Both the position numbers and the translations under genes were made by a program. A stretch of 64,000 nucleotides of DNA from Prostheceraeus crozeri (Eukaryota > Platyhelminthes > Polycladida > Euryleptidae): positions 186,001 through 250,000 of the forward strand of contig CAJQUW010006088.1 of NCBI GenBank assembly GCA_907163375.1, in the 5' to 3' direction. The stretch's first letter is position 1, and each line of letters begins with the position of its first letter. Shown here one piece after another: positions 12,720 through 22,288 of the stretch. Under the pieces are notes generated by a model that saw only the letters and a program-made list of their open reading frames with translations, was not told the DNA's origin and made no database searches.

Positions 12720-12954
12720 TGCCTACAGCCCCAAAATTTCGTTTGAAAAAAGTGTACGACGTCTCAAATAATTATAGATGATTATGCAACGTAAATTATC
12801 GAAAATGATCAAAGTTGCTGTGTAGATGGCAAGGAGTCTTTGATATGCCATATATGAACGAGAAACATTTCAAATATTTTTATGTTGAGCTGTGCGAACG
12901 TCGGTCAAATTATCGAAACACTGTTGTTCGACGTGCATGTTGAACATTTAGAAC

Positions 12955-13180
12955 TTTCGTACAGACTATAAACGCGCTCTAATACAATAGGCAGACTAAG
13001 CCGATACTGAAGGTGTTGATTTGGAGCAGTTCCTCCAATCAGACAGTCAGCGGTCATCTTACCTTAAAAAATACAAAACATGCATGTATGTAAATTTGAA
13101 ATTTCGATTCCGAATTATCATTCTATATCTTGTAATTTCCTGCTCGAAAGCTCTTTAAAAATGAAAGTTTATTTTTCCGT
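12955..13180 (-). mobile_element. Deletion derivative of the Penelope-like repeat at 16.0-16.9 kb
   Basis: Two blocks match the larger element in order and orientation: CGCTCTAATACAATAGGCAG (about 12975, compare 16090), and CAGACAGTCAGCGGTCATCT with the next 130 bp through AAAGCTCTTTAAAAATGAAA (compare 16720-16850). The piece between them is missing here. Confidence 0.6.
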
Positions 13181-13295
13181 GATTTACATTTATTTTTCTG
13201 TATCCCAACCCTAGTCTTAATGAGCTAATTGTAGCTGAAGACGAAATGCATTTCCTGAATATTTATTTGAGTATGCGGAATATGACTTCTCTCAC

Positions 13296-13777
13296 CTCAT
13301 CCGATAAGTCAGAAAGATTGGTCAAGCCTTGCGGAGCATCGCCATATTCCTCGCTATATTGGGTAATTGACGATGCGTCAGACAAATGTTCACTTGAGTC
13401 GGTGGCAATCTCCTCTTTAAGTAAGCTGTCCTCTTCTGATCCCTGGGTGATAGCAGATTTTCCGGTCCCACTAACAGCAGATTTACCAGTTCCACTGACC
13501 ACCGATTGGCCAGTTCCACAAACAACAGATTTTCCAGTACCACTGACGACAGATCTTTCATCCATTGCTGACTTGCCGGTTAGACTGACTACAGATTTCG
13601 CAGGCCCTGTCACAGGTGTTCCACTCACGACAGATTGACCATCTCCCTGTACGACTGATTTCGAGGCCTTGCTTTCGAAAATAGTCCCTTGAAGACTTCG
13701 GGCTATTGAAGCTGAGGCATGACTAAGAATATTGTTCTGTCCAGTCTCTGAAGCTCGGCCATCTATAGTGTCATGAT
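13296..13777 (-). CDS. Syt14: Exon encoding the acidic and repeat linker before C2A
   Basis: This 482-bp exon has an acceptor TTATCGTTTCAG above 13777 and a donor GTGAGA at 13290-13295. It takes two bases to finish a codon (phase 1 in) and ends in phase 0, which joins exactly to the C2A exon. It encodes about 160 residues without a stop. The first third is Ser/Ala/Gln-rich (HDTIDGRASETGQ). The middle is a tandem array of about eight residues per unit, of the form KSVVSGTG/KSAVSGTG, with 24-bp DNA units. The last third is acidic (TQGSEEDSLLKEEI, then SEEYGDAPQGLTNLSDLSDE). Family members carry a poorly conserved acidic linker in this place, so assignment rests on phase, strand and position more than on similarity. 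The reverse strand is also open (13246-13638), which I take to be a shadow of the repeats. Confidence 0.75.
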
Positions 13778-14135
13778 CTGAAACGATAAGAGGAAATTAT
13801 ATCAGCTCATGTATTTACGCATTTGTATGATCAGATTTGTCTTGCTGGCTTCAGTCAAAACCCAAAACAAGTGGGATGCGTTATTACACTGTTGACATTT
13901 TCAACAAGTCTGTCAATTTTTTGCCAATTTATTTCTAGCGCATTCTAATGCGCTGATTATTAGAACTTGGATAAATGAAAATTGCGAATTTGAATTCACT
14001 TGCTATCTGACGCGAAGAACATTAAACAATAGCACAAGTCTCCGGAATTCATAGGCGGATAGAATCGCGCACTACTTCATAACATTGATTTTAATTTAAA
14101 TATTTTTAGCAAGTAGGACATAGTTATACTCTGCT
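13778..14135. other. Intron sequence, nothing recognised
   Basis: Intron just upstream of the linker exon. No structure is seen beyond the splice acceptor. Confidence 0.4.
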
Positions 14136-14139
14136 GTAT

Positions 14140-14560
14140 GATCGATCTTAGGTTGTTTCGATTTTATCATAATTGCTTCTACAATGCTGATTTTATAATT
14201 AATGTGTCCTTTGTATTTGATACGAAATTGATTATTTATGTCGTGAGTACAGTAGTTACAGTTATTCAAGTGCTCTTTTATTAACGTGTTTATTCTTTAA
14301 GTTCATCAATCCTCTGGTGAAGTCTTTGTTTTGTTTTGCCAATGTATGTTTGGCCACCTGGATCACCCAGGGATGAAAATTCATATACAGCGCAAAACCT
14401 CAACAGACGGTTCAATTTACTTTTAAAGAAAAACATGATTTCACTTTAGTAGTATTAAAGACTACTTTAGCATCAATACCGTATTTATTATGAATTTTAA
14501 CAAAACTACGTTTATGTTGCTATGAGGCTGTGCCAATATACGGTATCAATGTGAATTGTT
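14140..14560 (-). mobile_element. Penelope-like element fragment 1 (end of RT plus GIY-YIG region)
   Basis: Read in pieces on the minus strand: SFVKIHNKYGIDAKVVFNTT, then a VYEFSSLGDP segment, then QTYIGKTKQRLHQRI. This matches the region between the RT and the GIY-YIG endonuclease of Penelope-like elements, where the family form is a VYEF strand, then C..C, then YIG.T...L..R. It is an old, broken fragment of at least three frames, kept at about 0.4 kb. Confidence 0.65.
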
Positions 14561-14929
14561 TTATGACTGTCCACGCTGTCATCTCTATGATTATTGTTTT
14601 GAGTTACGGTATTGTTTTATATAGTATGATAGTATTTCCATCATAGAGAAATCTCGGAATTCCCTATCTCGGTTCTGATTGACCAGCCAGATTGGATGAT
14701 AAATCCTTATACTCAAACTGCTAAACTTGGAGTAAACAGCGTGCGCTGCGCCTCTTAGCATATAGTATCTATCATTTCCATTCATAAGAAAGATAATATG
14801 TAATATCTATTGCAGAATTCTCAATATGATCTTGAACGGATGCATTATTAATGAGAGACATCATAGCTTGAACATTCTTGTTGGGTGCCCGTCTTGTGTT
14901 TGGTAACTACACTTGGTTGACAACATAAC

Positions 14930-15390
14930 ACAGGCCAAGGCCCGCTTTCACAGATTTGCAAAGAGTTTGTGGTAGGCTAGAATTGCGAAGGTTCGTAGAA
15001 TTTTTAGCTGAACGCTTTGTATTCCGTCAACCCCAGGTGTTTTATCTTGCTTCATATATTTGCATACAATTTCAACTTCTTCAATTAAACGGGAGAAATG
15101 TTTGCGGACACGTCAGAGTTTACAGAGATTCTAGGTTCAACTTGAGATTGTAAGGGCTTTAGCATGAAATTCTAGATAATAACACCTGGAATGGACACTC
15201 GCATTTCCCTAATACGCTGCCATGGTTTTAGTTAATATAGTTTGACAATACTATTTCCATCTATTAGAAATTCTGCCTAGATCACTAAGAACTCCGTCTT
15301 GGTCATTTACCTCTAAACAAGTTGTATTTCTCGGTTTGGTGTGATTGACGATCGTTTCGCACACCAGTTTCGATTTGTTTCGTTTGATGA
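14930..15390 (-). mobile_element. LINE reverse transcriptase fragment (fingers region)
   Basis: The minus strand shows the N-terminal block of a LINE RT: GVLSDLGRISNRWK (the usual linker between endonuclease and RT), then VEIVCKYMKQDKTPGVDGI followed by QSVQLKIL. The AIKSLKNGKAPGxDGI type block is characteristic of LINE reverse transcriptases. Frames are broken by indels and stops. Neither the endonuclease nor the YADD motif is present. Confidence 0.6.
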
Positions 15391-15533
15391 TGCACATTAG
15401 GTATATCAAATCCATGGATGAAAATGTACACGATACAGTATATTATACATGCAGTTCAGATGTTGGACGCAGATCAGTTAACTTAGGAATTTAGGAAGTT
15501 GACATAATGTCAACGTCAGCTACCTTCAACTAT

Positions 15534-15768
15534 AAAAATAAATGAACGTTGCTTATACTCGGAAGCACATTAGGCACGGAGCCTTTCTTCCATGTGGTCG
15601 AGTTGTCATTTGCCACTCTCATTCTTTTTCGTGCTGAGTGTTTAACAAGAATGCAGATTGCACCTATTTTAAAAGTCTTAAGTATGACCCGACCAAGATT
15701 TGAACCAAGGTCTCCCGGACGCAGAGCGAACACTCTACCACAAGGCCACAGCGCGGGTGGTAACTGAG
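15534..15768 (-). mobile_element. SINE family 3 (tRNA-derived), copy 1
   Basis: The minus strand starts GCGCTGTGGCCTTGTGGTAG (A box), then GACCTTGGTTCAAATCTTGG (B box and T-arm). A body with CTCGACCACATGGAAGAAAG follows, and a 3' end with TAAGCAACGTTCATTTATTT. A second copy is at 24352-24545. The head has tRNA boxes, but the stems are incomplete. Confidence 0.8.
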
Positions 15769-16039
15769 CAGATAATGTCTGACCAATCGATGAATCTTCT
15801 CATGAACTCATGAAATATATAAAGATATATATAATGCAACTTCTGCGAGTATAGCAATGTGTACAAGTTACTTGCAGCAATCAGGAAATGATTTAGAACT
15901 GCAGCAGCTATCTGCTCTGAGACTGAAGCAGATTTGACCACTAATCGATAATGCTATGTGATTGGCTAGACGGTAAGCAATTCATTCTAAATAAGAAAGA
16001 GAAAGTTTCCGTCTGCAAGGATAAAAACTCAACCGATTA

Positions 16040-16870
16040 TATACAGGAATAGTTTAAACAACTTTACGACGCATATTCCTCGATCTACTCGCTCTAATGC
16101 AATTGGCAGGTTAAGCCGAGAATCAAGTTTTTTAAAGGAAGCCGCCTCTCTTCGGGAGAAGTACGACCGTTGTGATACACAAAATGTACAGAAAAATCTA
16201 ATACAGCTCATCTGACTGGCATAGACTGCGGATATGACACTCGGACAAACTTCAGAGATATCTCAATAGTGCATCTACAAACACAATAAATTTGCCGAAG
16301 ACAATAGAAAGTAACGAAGGCATGACAAAAGAAAAAAGCTAAAGCCAAGGCAAAAGTAGGATGTGTTTAAGTCTTTGTGGATACATAGGTCAGGACGGTA
16401 ACGAGATATATACAGAGATTCTAAAATGGGGAGAAGAAAAGGGGTCCGAGGAGCAGATAAAATAGAAAAATAAGAATAAAAAGTACGTCCTGAAAAGCTG
16501 TCACAAGATATGGCATGCCGACAAATGGCGCTGGACGGAGACTCATTAGCGCGAGGATGACAATGTCCACCCTCAGTCCACTTCGCTAAATGTTCCCTCA
16601 TTCGGACCCTGAAGCATCTCTCAGTGCGCCCAATATAACTGCATCCGCAGTCACAAGAAAAGTTCTCAAGTTTCTCAAGAGACTCAAGTTGTTGATTTGA
16701 GACAGCTACTGTGAACAATCAGACAGTCAGCGGTGATCTTTCCGTAAAAGAATACAAAACATACATGCATGTAAAATTGAAATTTCGATTCTAAAATTAT
16801 CATTTTATATCATGTAATTTCCTGTTTGAAAGCTCTTTAAAAATAAAAACTTATTTAGTTGATAGCCTGA
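16040..16870 (-). mobile_element. Penelope-like element fragment 2 with GIY-YIG-like domain
   Basis: A minus-strand frame at 16275-16718 (147 codons) contains CDCGCSYIGRTERCFRVRMR, EHLAKW, then AICRHAISC and RPDLCIHKDL. The CGCSYIGRTxRxxxxRxxEH pattern is the catalytic front of the GIY-YIG endonuclease of Penelope-like elements, and the downstream I..RP.L motif also fits. The flanking sequence is shared with 12955-13180, so the unit is a dispersed repeat. It is a different lineage from the neighbouring fragment at 17099, since the two share only motif residues. Confidence 0.65.
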
Positions 16871-16984
16871 TACGGGAGGTAGTTCTTCATCGTCGATCAA
16901 GAAAAGAAATCAATGTAGGCACTCCCTTTAATTACGGCTGTTTCAAAGTAAAATAAAAGAAATTAAAATAGTTTACAAAACAGC

Positions 16985-17025
16985 AAACGTTTCGTGACCC
17001 AGTCACAGCGTCAGTGCTAGAAGAA
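16985..17025 (-). ncRNA. Degenerate hammerhead-ribozyme-like motif beside the Penelope-like fragment
   Basis: On the minus strand: CTGACGCT, then a five-pair stem GTGAC-TGG-GTCAC, then GAAACG. The hammerhead core is CUGANGA, stem II, GAAA; here one core base (the final A of CUGANGA) is C. Penelope-like elements are known to carry minimal hammerheads in their terminal repeats. The position, just downstream of the GIY-YIG reading frame on the same strand, fits. It is probably inactive if real. Confidence 0.35.
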
Positions 17026-17098
17026 GACCAGCAGTGCAGTGTGATTTCCTTAAATAGCAGCCTTTGACAAATCCCGACACCGCATAGCGGAGTATCGC

Positions 17099-17930
17099 TC
17101 AGGCGACCAGCTCGTGTTTGCGATTGAGCTCCGGTCTGTTCTCGCGGATGAAGCGGGCCTCAGCTAATCTGTTTTCTAAAGGTGATTTATGTTTCGCTAA
17201 AAAGTGCACACTAAAGTCAGAAATGGTCAACCTATCGCTATGTTCATTTTTAGAGTGCTCCGCAAGAGCGCTGGTTTTATTCCTAAGGGCTAGGCTACGC
17301 TTGTGTTCTTCGTAACGAATTCTAAACGGCCTATTGGTCTGACCAATGTATGATTTGCTGCAATAATTACACTTAAATTCATACACTACAAACCGGACAT
17401 CGCACGGATAATTACAGTCGATCGTATCACACAGTTCACAGTTACTATGCTTATAATTAGTTTTACGAGAAAAGTATTGACTAGTAGTTTTATTGGGTTT
17501 ACTTATCAACGTTACGGGCAACTTATATTTATTAATCAAACGATTCAATTTTCTATTACAGCTATCATTAATAAAATTAATAGAGAATTTTACATTATTT
17601 TCGTTATATCCATTGTTTCTAGGCTTACATTTAAGTCTTGGCTTAAGGTCACGATTACTGTAATTATTTTTCCTTAATCTATTTTTAAATTTGTAAATGG
17701 ATTTTTGTTTTAGGGGCGATGAGGAACATCTACTAGAAATACGACTCGTGGAAGTATAAACATAGTTGTTTTTAACGTGTTGCGGCAACCAACTGTCCTT
17801 ATGTAAAGTGATTTCGGAATGGGTTGGTTTCGAATACCAAGCGTAACAAATTTTGTTGTCGGTAATGAATATAGAGATGTCAAGGAAGTTTAAAGTGTAA
17901 GACATGCACACCATCCAACTGATGATTGAG
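17099..17930 (-). mobile_element. Penelope-like element fragment 3: end of RT, linker and GIY-YIG endonuclease
   Basis: A 271-codon frame, the second longest in the window. Residues about 5-45 resemble the end of a Penelope RT (LNFLDISIFITDN, then YSKPTHSE). A basic linker follows (about 70-100). A Cys-rich knuckle CELCDTIDCNYPC lies near 160-172. The GIY-YIG domain follows: VVYEFKCNYCSKSYIGQTNR, then FRIRYEEHKRSL, LAEHSKNEHSD and RPELNRKHELVA. The tyrosines, arginine and late glutamate/asparagine region of the nuclease are recognisable. The upstream RT is missing, so this is a 5'-truncated copy, but the part that remains is well preserved. Confidence 0.85.
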
Positions 17931-18214
17931 CAATTTGAATTAGGATGTCATTTTATTATAGGATTCTTTTTCACGTCAAGAGATGATCTATGATCAAATT
18001 TCCTGAAATATGAGCAGTGAAGATCTTCGCAGTTTACAGATCGAAGGGATGGACGCTGCTGATAACACTGTGCTCTGTACTTTGAGTGCAGCAGAATTTA
18101 GCAGAATACTGATGCTCGTGCAATTCTAAACGCCTTCACTCTCTTCAATTTGGACAATATGCGTATTCTTGGTTGTCATAATCTATCTCTGATTAACATT
18201 TATCCGATCAAGGG

Positions 18215-18466
18215 AATTATGATGCCCAAACAGTCGGAGAAGCACCAGTCTCGCTGTAAGATGTTGAAGTGAACAGAAATCAGTCACCATAGATGAATTG
18301 CGATTGTCATATTATAGATAGATGCTTCGGTATCAGAATGTCATACGAAACAGAGTTGGGCGCGAATGTACGATGCACAAACAGTCGGAAAGAACCACTC
18401 TCGCTGTAAGATGTTGAAGTGAACAGAAATCAGTCACCATAGAAGAATTGCAATTGCAATATACCA
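18215..18466. repeat. Two direct repeats of about 95 bp, period 151
   Basis: The block containing AAACAGTCGGAGAAGCACCA and TGTTGAAGTGAACAGAAATC occurs at about 18220-18316 and again at 18371-18466 with about 90% identity. The 55 bp between them are unrelated. This is a local duplication of unknown origin. Confidence 0.8.
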
Positions 18467-18830
18467 AGTATTTATAATTAACTACTAAGCGCAAGCTGCG
18501 TTATCCATTTTGCATATAGACATGGATAGACCTGTCATAGCATTGGAATTCGCATGAAAGTCATAATAATATATGCGTGTATGTGTATGTGTGAATAGCA
18601 AAATCTAAGTTCCCATTAGTGGTTGGCAATGTCACATATCGAGATGTGCGATTCAGATATATGAAACCTTGGTCCGATTAGAGATTATCCGATTTCGAGC
18701 CGACTTCAGAAAAAACAGTTCTTTTTTTTGATTTTTTGCGAATTAAAAAATGTAATTTGCCATTTTGTTTTGACATTCAAATTTAACAACACCAAAACTT
18801 ATAATAATAAAACTGAAACTGGACTTTTTT

Positions 18831-19013
18831 AACGTCACTAATCCCCCATGCGAGGGGCTTGGACGTTGCTCACATAGCCAGACTTTTCTGGAGCGTTGTG
18901 GTACTTTTAGTTCGGATACCCTTCCTGCCGACTTCCGATGACACTTTCGGGGCTCAACCTCTGGACCGAAAGATCGCTAGGCCAAGTGCTTAACCACTGT
19001 TCCACAGAGACTA
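18831..19013 (-). mobile_element. SINE family 1, copy 2
   Basis: Full-length in the minus direction: GTCTCTGTGGAACAGTGG head, GGTCCAGAGGTTGAGCCCCG B-box region, GTGTCATCGGAAGTCGGCAG, and the 3' part with CGTCCAAGCCCCTCGCATGG and GTGACGTTAAAAAAG. The 3' GACGTTAAA tail is intact. Confidence 0.85.
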
Positions 19014-19261
19014 CATAGTCCTGCATAGTAAGAGACTGCATTAACCCTGCATAGTCCATTATCAAAATATTCTCATTAAATAATGAGATGAAAACAAGTA
19101 CAATATTGCTTAAAATCCACGACTGATCCAAAATAACGCCGATAGTTAGTTGTTCACTCCTATTTTTTATAAATTATAATTATCTGTAACCTATAATATA
19201 ATTACCTATAACATACAACTAACCTATAAATATTAAACTCGTATTTCCTTTAAGGTCAATA

Positions 19262-19296
19262 TAGAATAGAATAGAATATATATATATTTCAATAAA
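19262..19296. repeat. GAATA/TA simple repeat
   Basis: AGAATAGAATAGAATATATATATATATTTC: a short microsatellite made of two motifs. Confidence 0.8.
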
Positions 19297-19345
19297 GTTA
19301 CAAAAAATTAATTACATGAGGCAATCTTTACAACGAATAGACACC

Positions 19346-20849
19346 TGGGGCAGGCGACACGAAACGCCGTTAGTGAAAGCGTTATTAGTGAGAACCAGAT
19401 GACTCGGTAATAGACGCTACACTTTCAGCGACTCGAAACCTCTGTTAGCTAGAATGTTTATTAGTGAATGCCAGCAAAGGTGGCAGTCGGATATCTATGT
19501 AGGATTTCCCATAAAATTGTTGTTCGCTTTTATTAGATCTAGCGTTATCGTGACAACGCCTGCAGCAACCAATCAAATCGTGTATCAGCCATTCAATTCA
19601 GTCGTTGAGACAAGCCACAGTATAATATTAAGTCTATGTTGACACGAAGTAACAGTCTGGCAGCCAGAACGAGTTTCTGCAGGGAACGAGGCCGAAAGTG
19701 AGACTTTCACAGAATGATGTGCACCCTATGCTTATTACAAATCGGCACGTCTGCCGAGTTCTAGTGAGTTCCTCTTCTTGTCAGACAGGATCAAAGAAAA
19801 ACACATGCAAATCCAATGGGACGCAGATTGCAGTTTTGGCTAAAATGAAATTTTGTATATTTTCTCTGATTAAACGAAAAGTACTTAACCCAGAGTTACA
19901 ATTTTTGGCATGGAATGTCTTCAGGTCATTTCCTATAATGTGCATGTGCTTTTATCATGCATCTAATCGGCAATGCATGTGAGAATATGGTTGAATGTGG
20001 ACAAAGTTGCTCAAAATGTTTGTGTTTGCCGACATTAAGAGGCTCGCCAAATCTAAATGGGTTTAGCTATATAGACAGGGGTGTATGAAAATGAAGGGAA
20101 ATTACCTGAAGACATTCCATGCCAAAAATTATAACACTGGGTTAAGTACTTTTCGTTTAATCAGAGAAAATATACAAAATTTCATTTTAGCCAAAAACTG
20201 CAATCTGCGTCCCATTGGATTTGCATGTGTTTTTCTTTGATCCTGTCTGACAAGAAGAGGAACTCACTAGAACTCGGCAGACGTGCCGATTTGTAATAAG
20301 CATAGGGTGCACATCATTCTGTGAAAGTCTCACTTTCGGCCTCGTTCCCTGCAGAAACTCGTTCTGGCTGCCGGACTATAAGGAGGCAAACATGGCGAAG
20401 AGGCAGCGGAAGAAGGAATACGCGTCCGTAGAAGTAATTTAAGAAATTCATTGAATTTTGAATTCATTGAAAATCCTCATCCCGCTGTTCTTCGATTGGA
20501 TTGATTCCGGGTTTAAACAATCTCATTTTGCTTGCTGCGGCGTCGAATTGCACTCTCCACATGCTGTAAAAATGGTGTGTGGCGTCTTCAATTGTCTACG
20601 CACTTTTATTCGATTAGACAGTGTTCACTTACATAAGTTACATTGGTCGAACACGTCGAGTCGAGCCGTTCGAGACGCTGACATTCTATTAAGCTAATAC
20701 CCGGTCACGCCAGCAGAGTTCTGTGTCGCTGACTTTCCTGTTACACTAATAGCCGATTCCTTAACAGAATTTTGAGTCGTCGACTTCAGGATATTAGGGA
20801 TCACCAATAACCTGTCAGCCCTAACAGGGTTTCGTGTCGCCTGCCCCTG
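19346..20849. mobile_element. Foldback element with long inverted arms and decayed terminal repeats
   Basis: The outermost 19 bp are inverted copies: GGGGCAGGCGACACGAAAC at 19347 and its reverse complement ending at 20847. Inside them on both sides are decayed tandem units of roughly 48-60 bp (GACACGAAAC..CTGTTAG, then TATTAGTG). The inner arms at 19654-19933 and 20097-20377 are inverted and about 98% identical over 280 bp (I count about five differences), around a 163-bp loop. This resembles foldback or Galileo-type elements, whose long terminal inverted repeats contain tandem arrays. No transposase coding and no clear target duplication are seen. A related short hairpin lies at 11984-12118. 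Confidence 0.75.
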
Positions 20850-22081
20850 ATTTTTAATGTTGAAATGTAGACAATAATGTGTCACTGACCGAGCAATTTT
20901 CAAAGAAAATCAATATTATTATCCTATCACACTGCATCGAAGAATTATACATGGATATATTCTGTTTGATTTTGCGATTCGCGCAATTTCAGCGAATAGA
21001 CAGACGAATCCTAATCACGAATAGACACAGTTAATCTCAAAGTCATTAAAATAAGATGATGTATTCAACAGTGATTGTGGTTTGAAATAGAAATGAGCAC
21101 ATATTTCAGAATGGAAATGCACATTCATTTCGAACTTTCCAAGCAGAGCAGCAATTTTCTTTCATTAACCATTACAAGACCATAGTTATAACGTGGTGTA
21201 TTTGACAAACATTAAATACATGGAATCAAATCCACCCGAAAACCATTTATCCTATTCAAGCCACTCAATCACAGATTTTTCTTGGTCAGACATGAGATAA
21301 TCGTGGTCAGTGTGGAAAGGAGAACATAATGAGATAGAATTACAAGAGCTAACTTTTCTCATGCGCAGTATAATCAGTACACAGTTCCAGTGACTACCTT
21401 TAATTAAACAGTGAAGATAGTCATTAATTCAGAATGTGAAATTCGATTCAGAAAGATGTTTACACCATGTTAAATACAAAACTAAGAATTCAATCGAATT
21501 GTCAAGCTCTTCATTCGTAGAAATCTGCAATTATTCGTTTCTGAAATATTCAGCTTCAAATCATTCAACCAACATCTGTATCCATCTATTGCATTTGATT
21601 GAAGCAAGCTTCATATCTTGCTTATTGGATGGTCTAGCTGCAGATATAGTGTATATGATTCCAACTCAGTTACTTGCTTGTTACATCCTCATTTCCCGTA
21701 GGACTTGACCCAACAACAAAAATTATCTATCGCAATCTTCAACCTAGGACAAATCTCTTTGTCTTCTCCTCTACCGAATATTCCTTATATCGATGTCTCT
21801 TCTTGAGTTGGCTCACAACATCGCTCTTTCATTGCATCGAAGGCCAACTCATGCATTTGACCGCAAATTCCTCATAATTTCAACCAACATATTCACAATT
21901 CTAGAAGTCAAAGTCAATGTAGTTACTTCAAAATGTGCCTAGCGTTCATCTAATTCCCATAGTTTGGCAAATAAAGTGCATCATATTTATAAAATAATTT
22001 GGATGCCCATTCGTTCCCTCAAATGTCCAACAAGTAAAGTACACGCGCAACGTCATCCTATCACCCTATTCAAATCTAATA
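20850..22081. other. Intron sequence, nothing recognised
   Basis: No gene or repeat is seen, apart from GAATAGACA(C) motifs near 20994 and 21016 that also flank the left end of the foldback element. Confidence 0.4.
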
Positions 22082-22275
22082 GGATTTGTGGTCTCCGTGG
22101 CATAGTGGTTAAGTGCCCGGCCTAGCGATCTTTTCGTCCAGAGGTCGAGCCTCTAAATTGTCAATGGAAGTCGGCGGGAAGGTCATCCGGACTAAAAAAT
22201 ACCACACGCTCCAGAAAAGGCTAACTGTGCCAGCACCGTCCAAGCCCCCACTAAGGGGAGTAGTGACGTCAACGC
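22082..22275 (+). mobile_element. SINE family 1, copy 3, with 13-bp target duplication
   Basis: A full-length plus-strand copy: GTCTCCGTGGCATAGTGGTT, AGCGATCTTTTCGTCCAGAG, GTCAATGGAAGTCGGCGGG, CATCCGGACTAAAA, CACCGTCCAAGCCCCCA and GTAGTGACGTCAACGC. It is flanked by perfect TTCAAATCTAATA at 22069-22081 and 22276-22288. This defines both ends of the family at about 194 bp and shows LINE-type insertion. Confidence 0.92.
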
Positions 22276-22288
22276 TTCAAATCTAATA

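Noticed and set aside
13246-13638. 130-codon plus-strand frame with PVPLTTD repeats
   Set aside because: It is the antisense reading of the repeat exon, which has good splice sites and phases on the minus strand.
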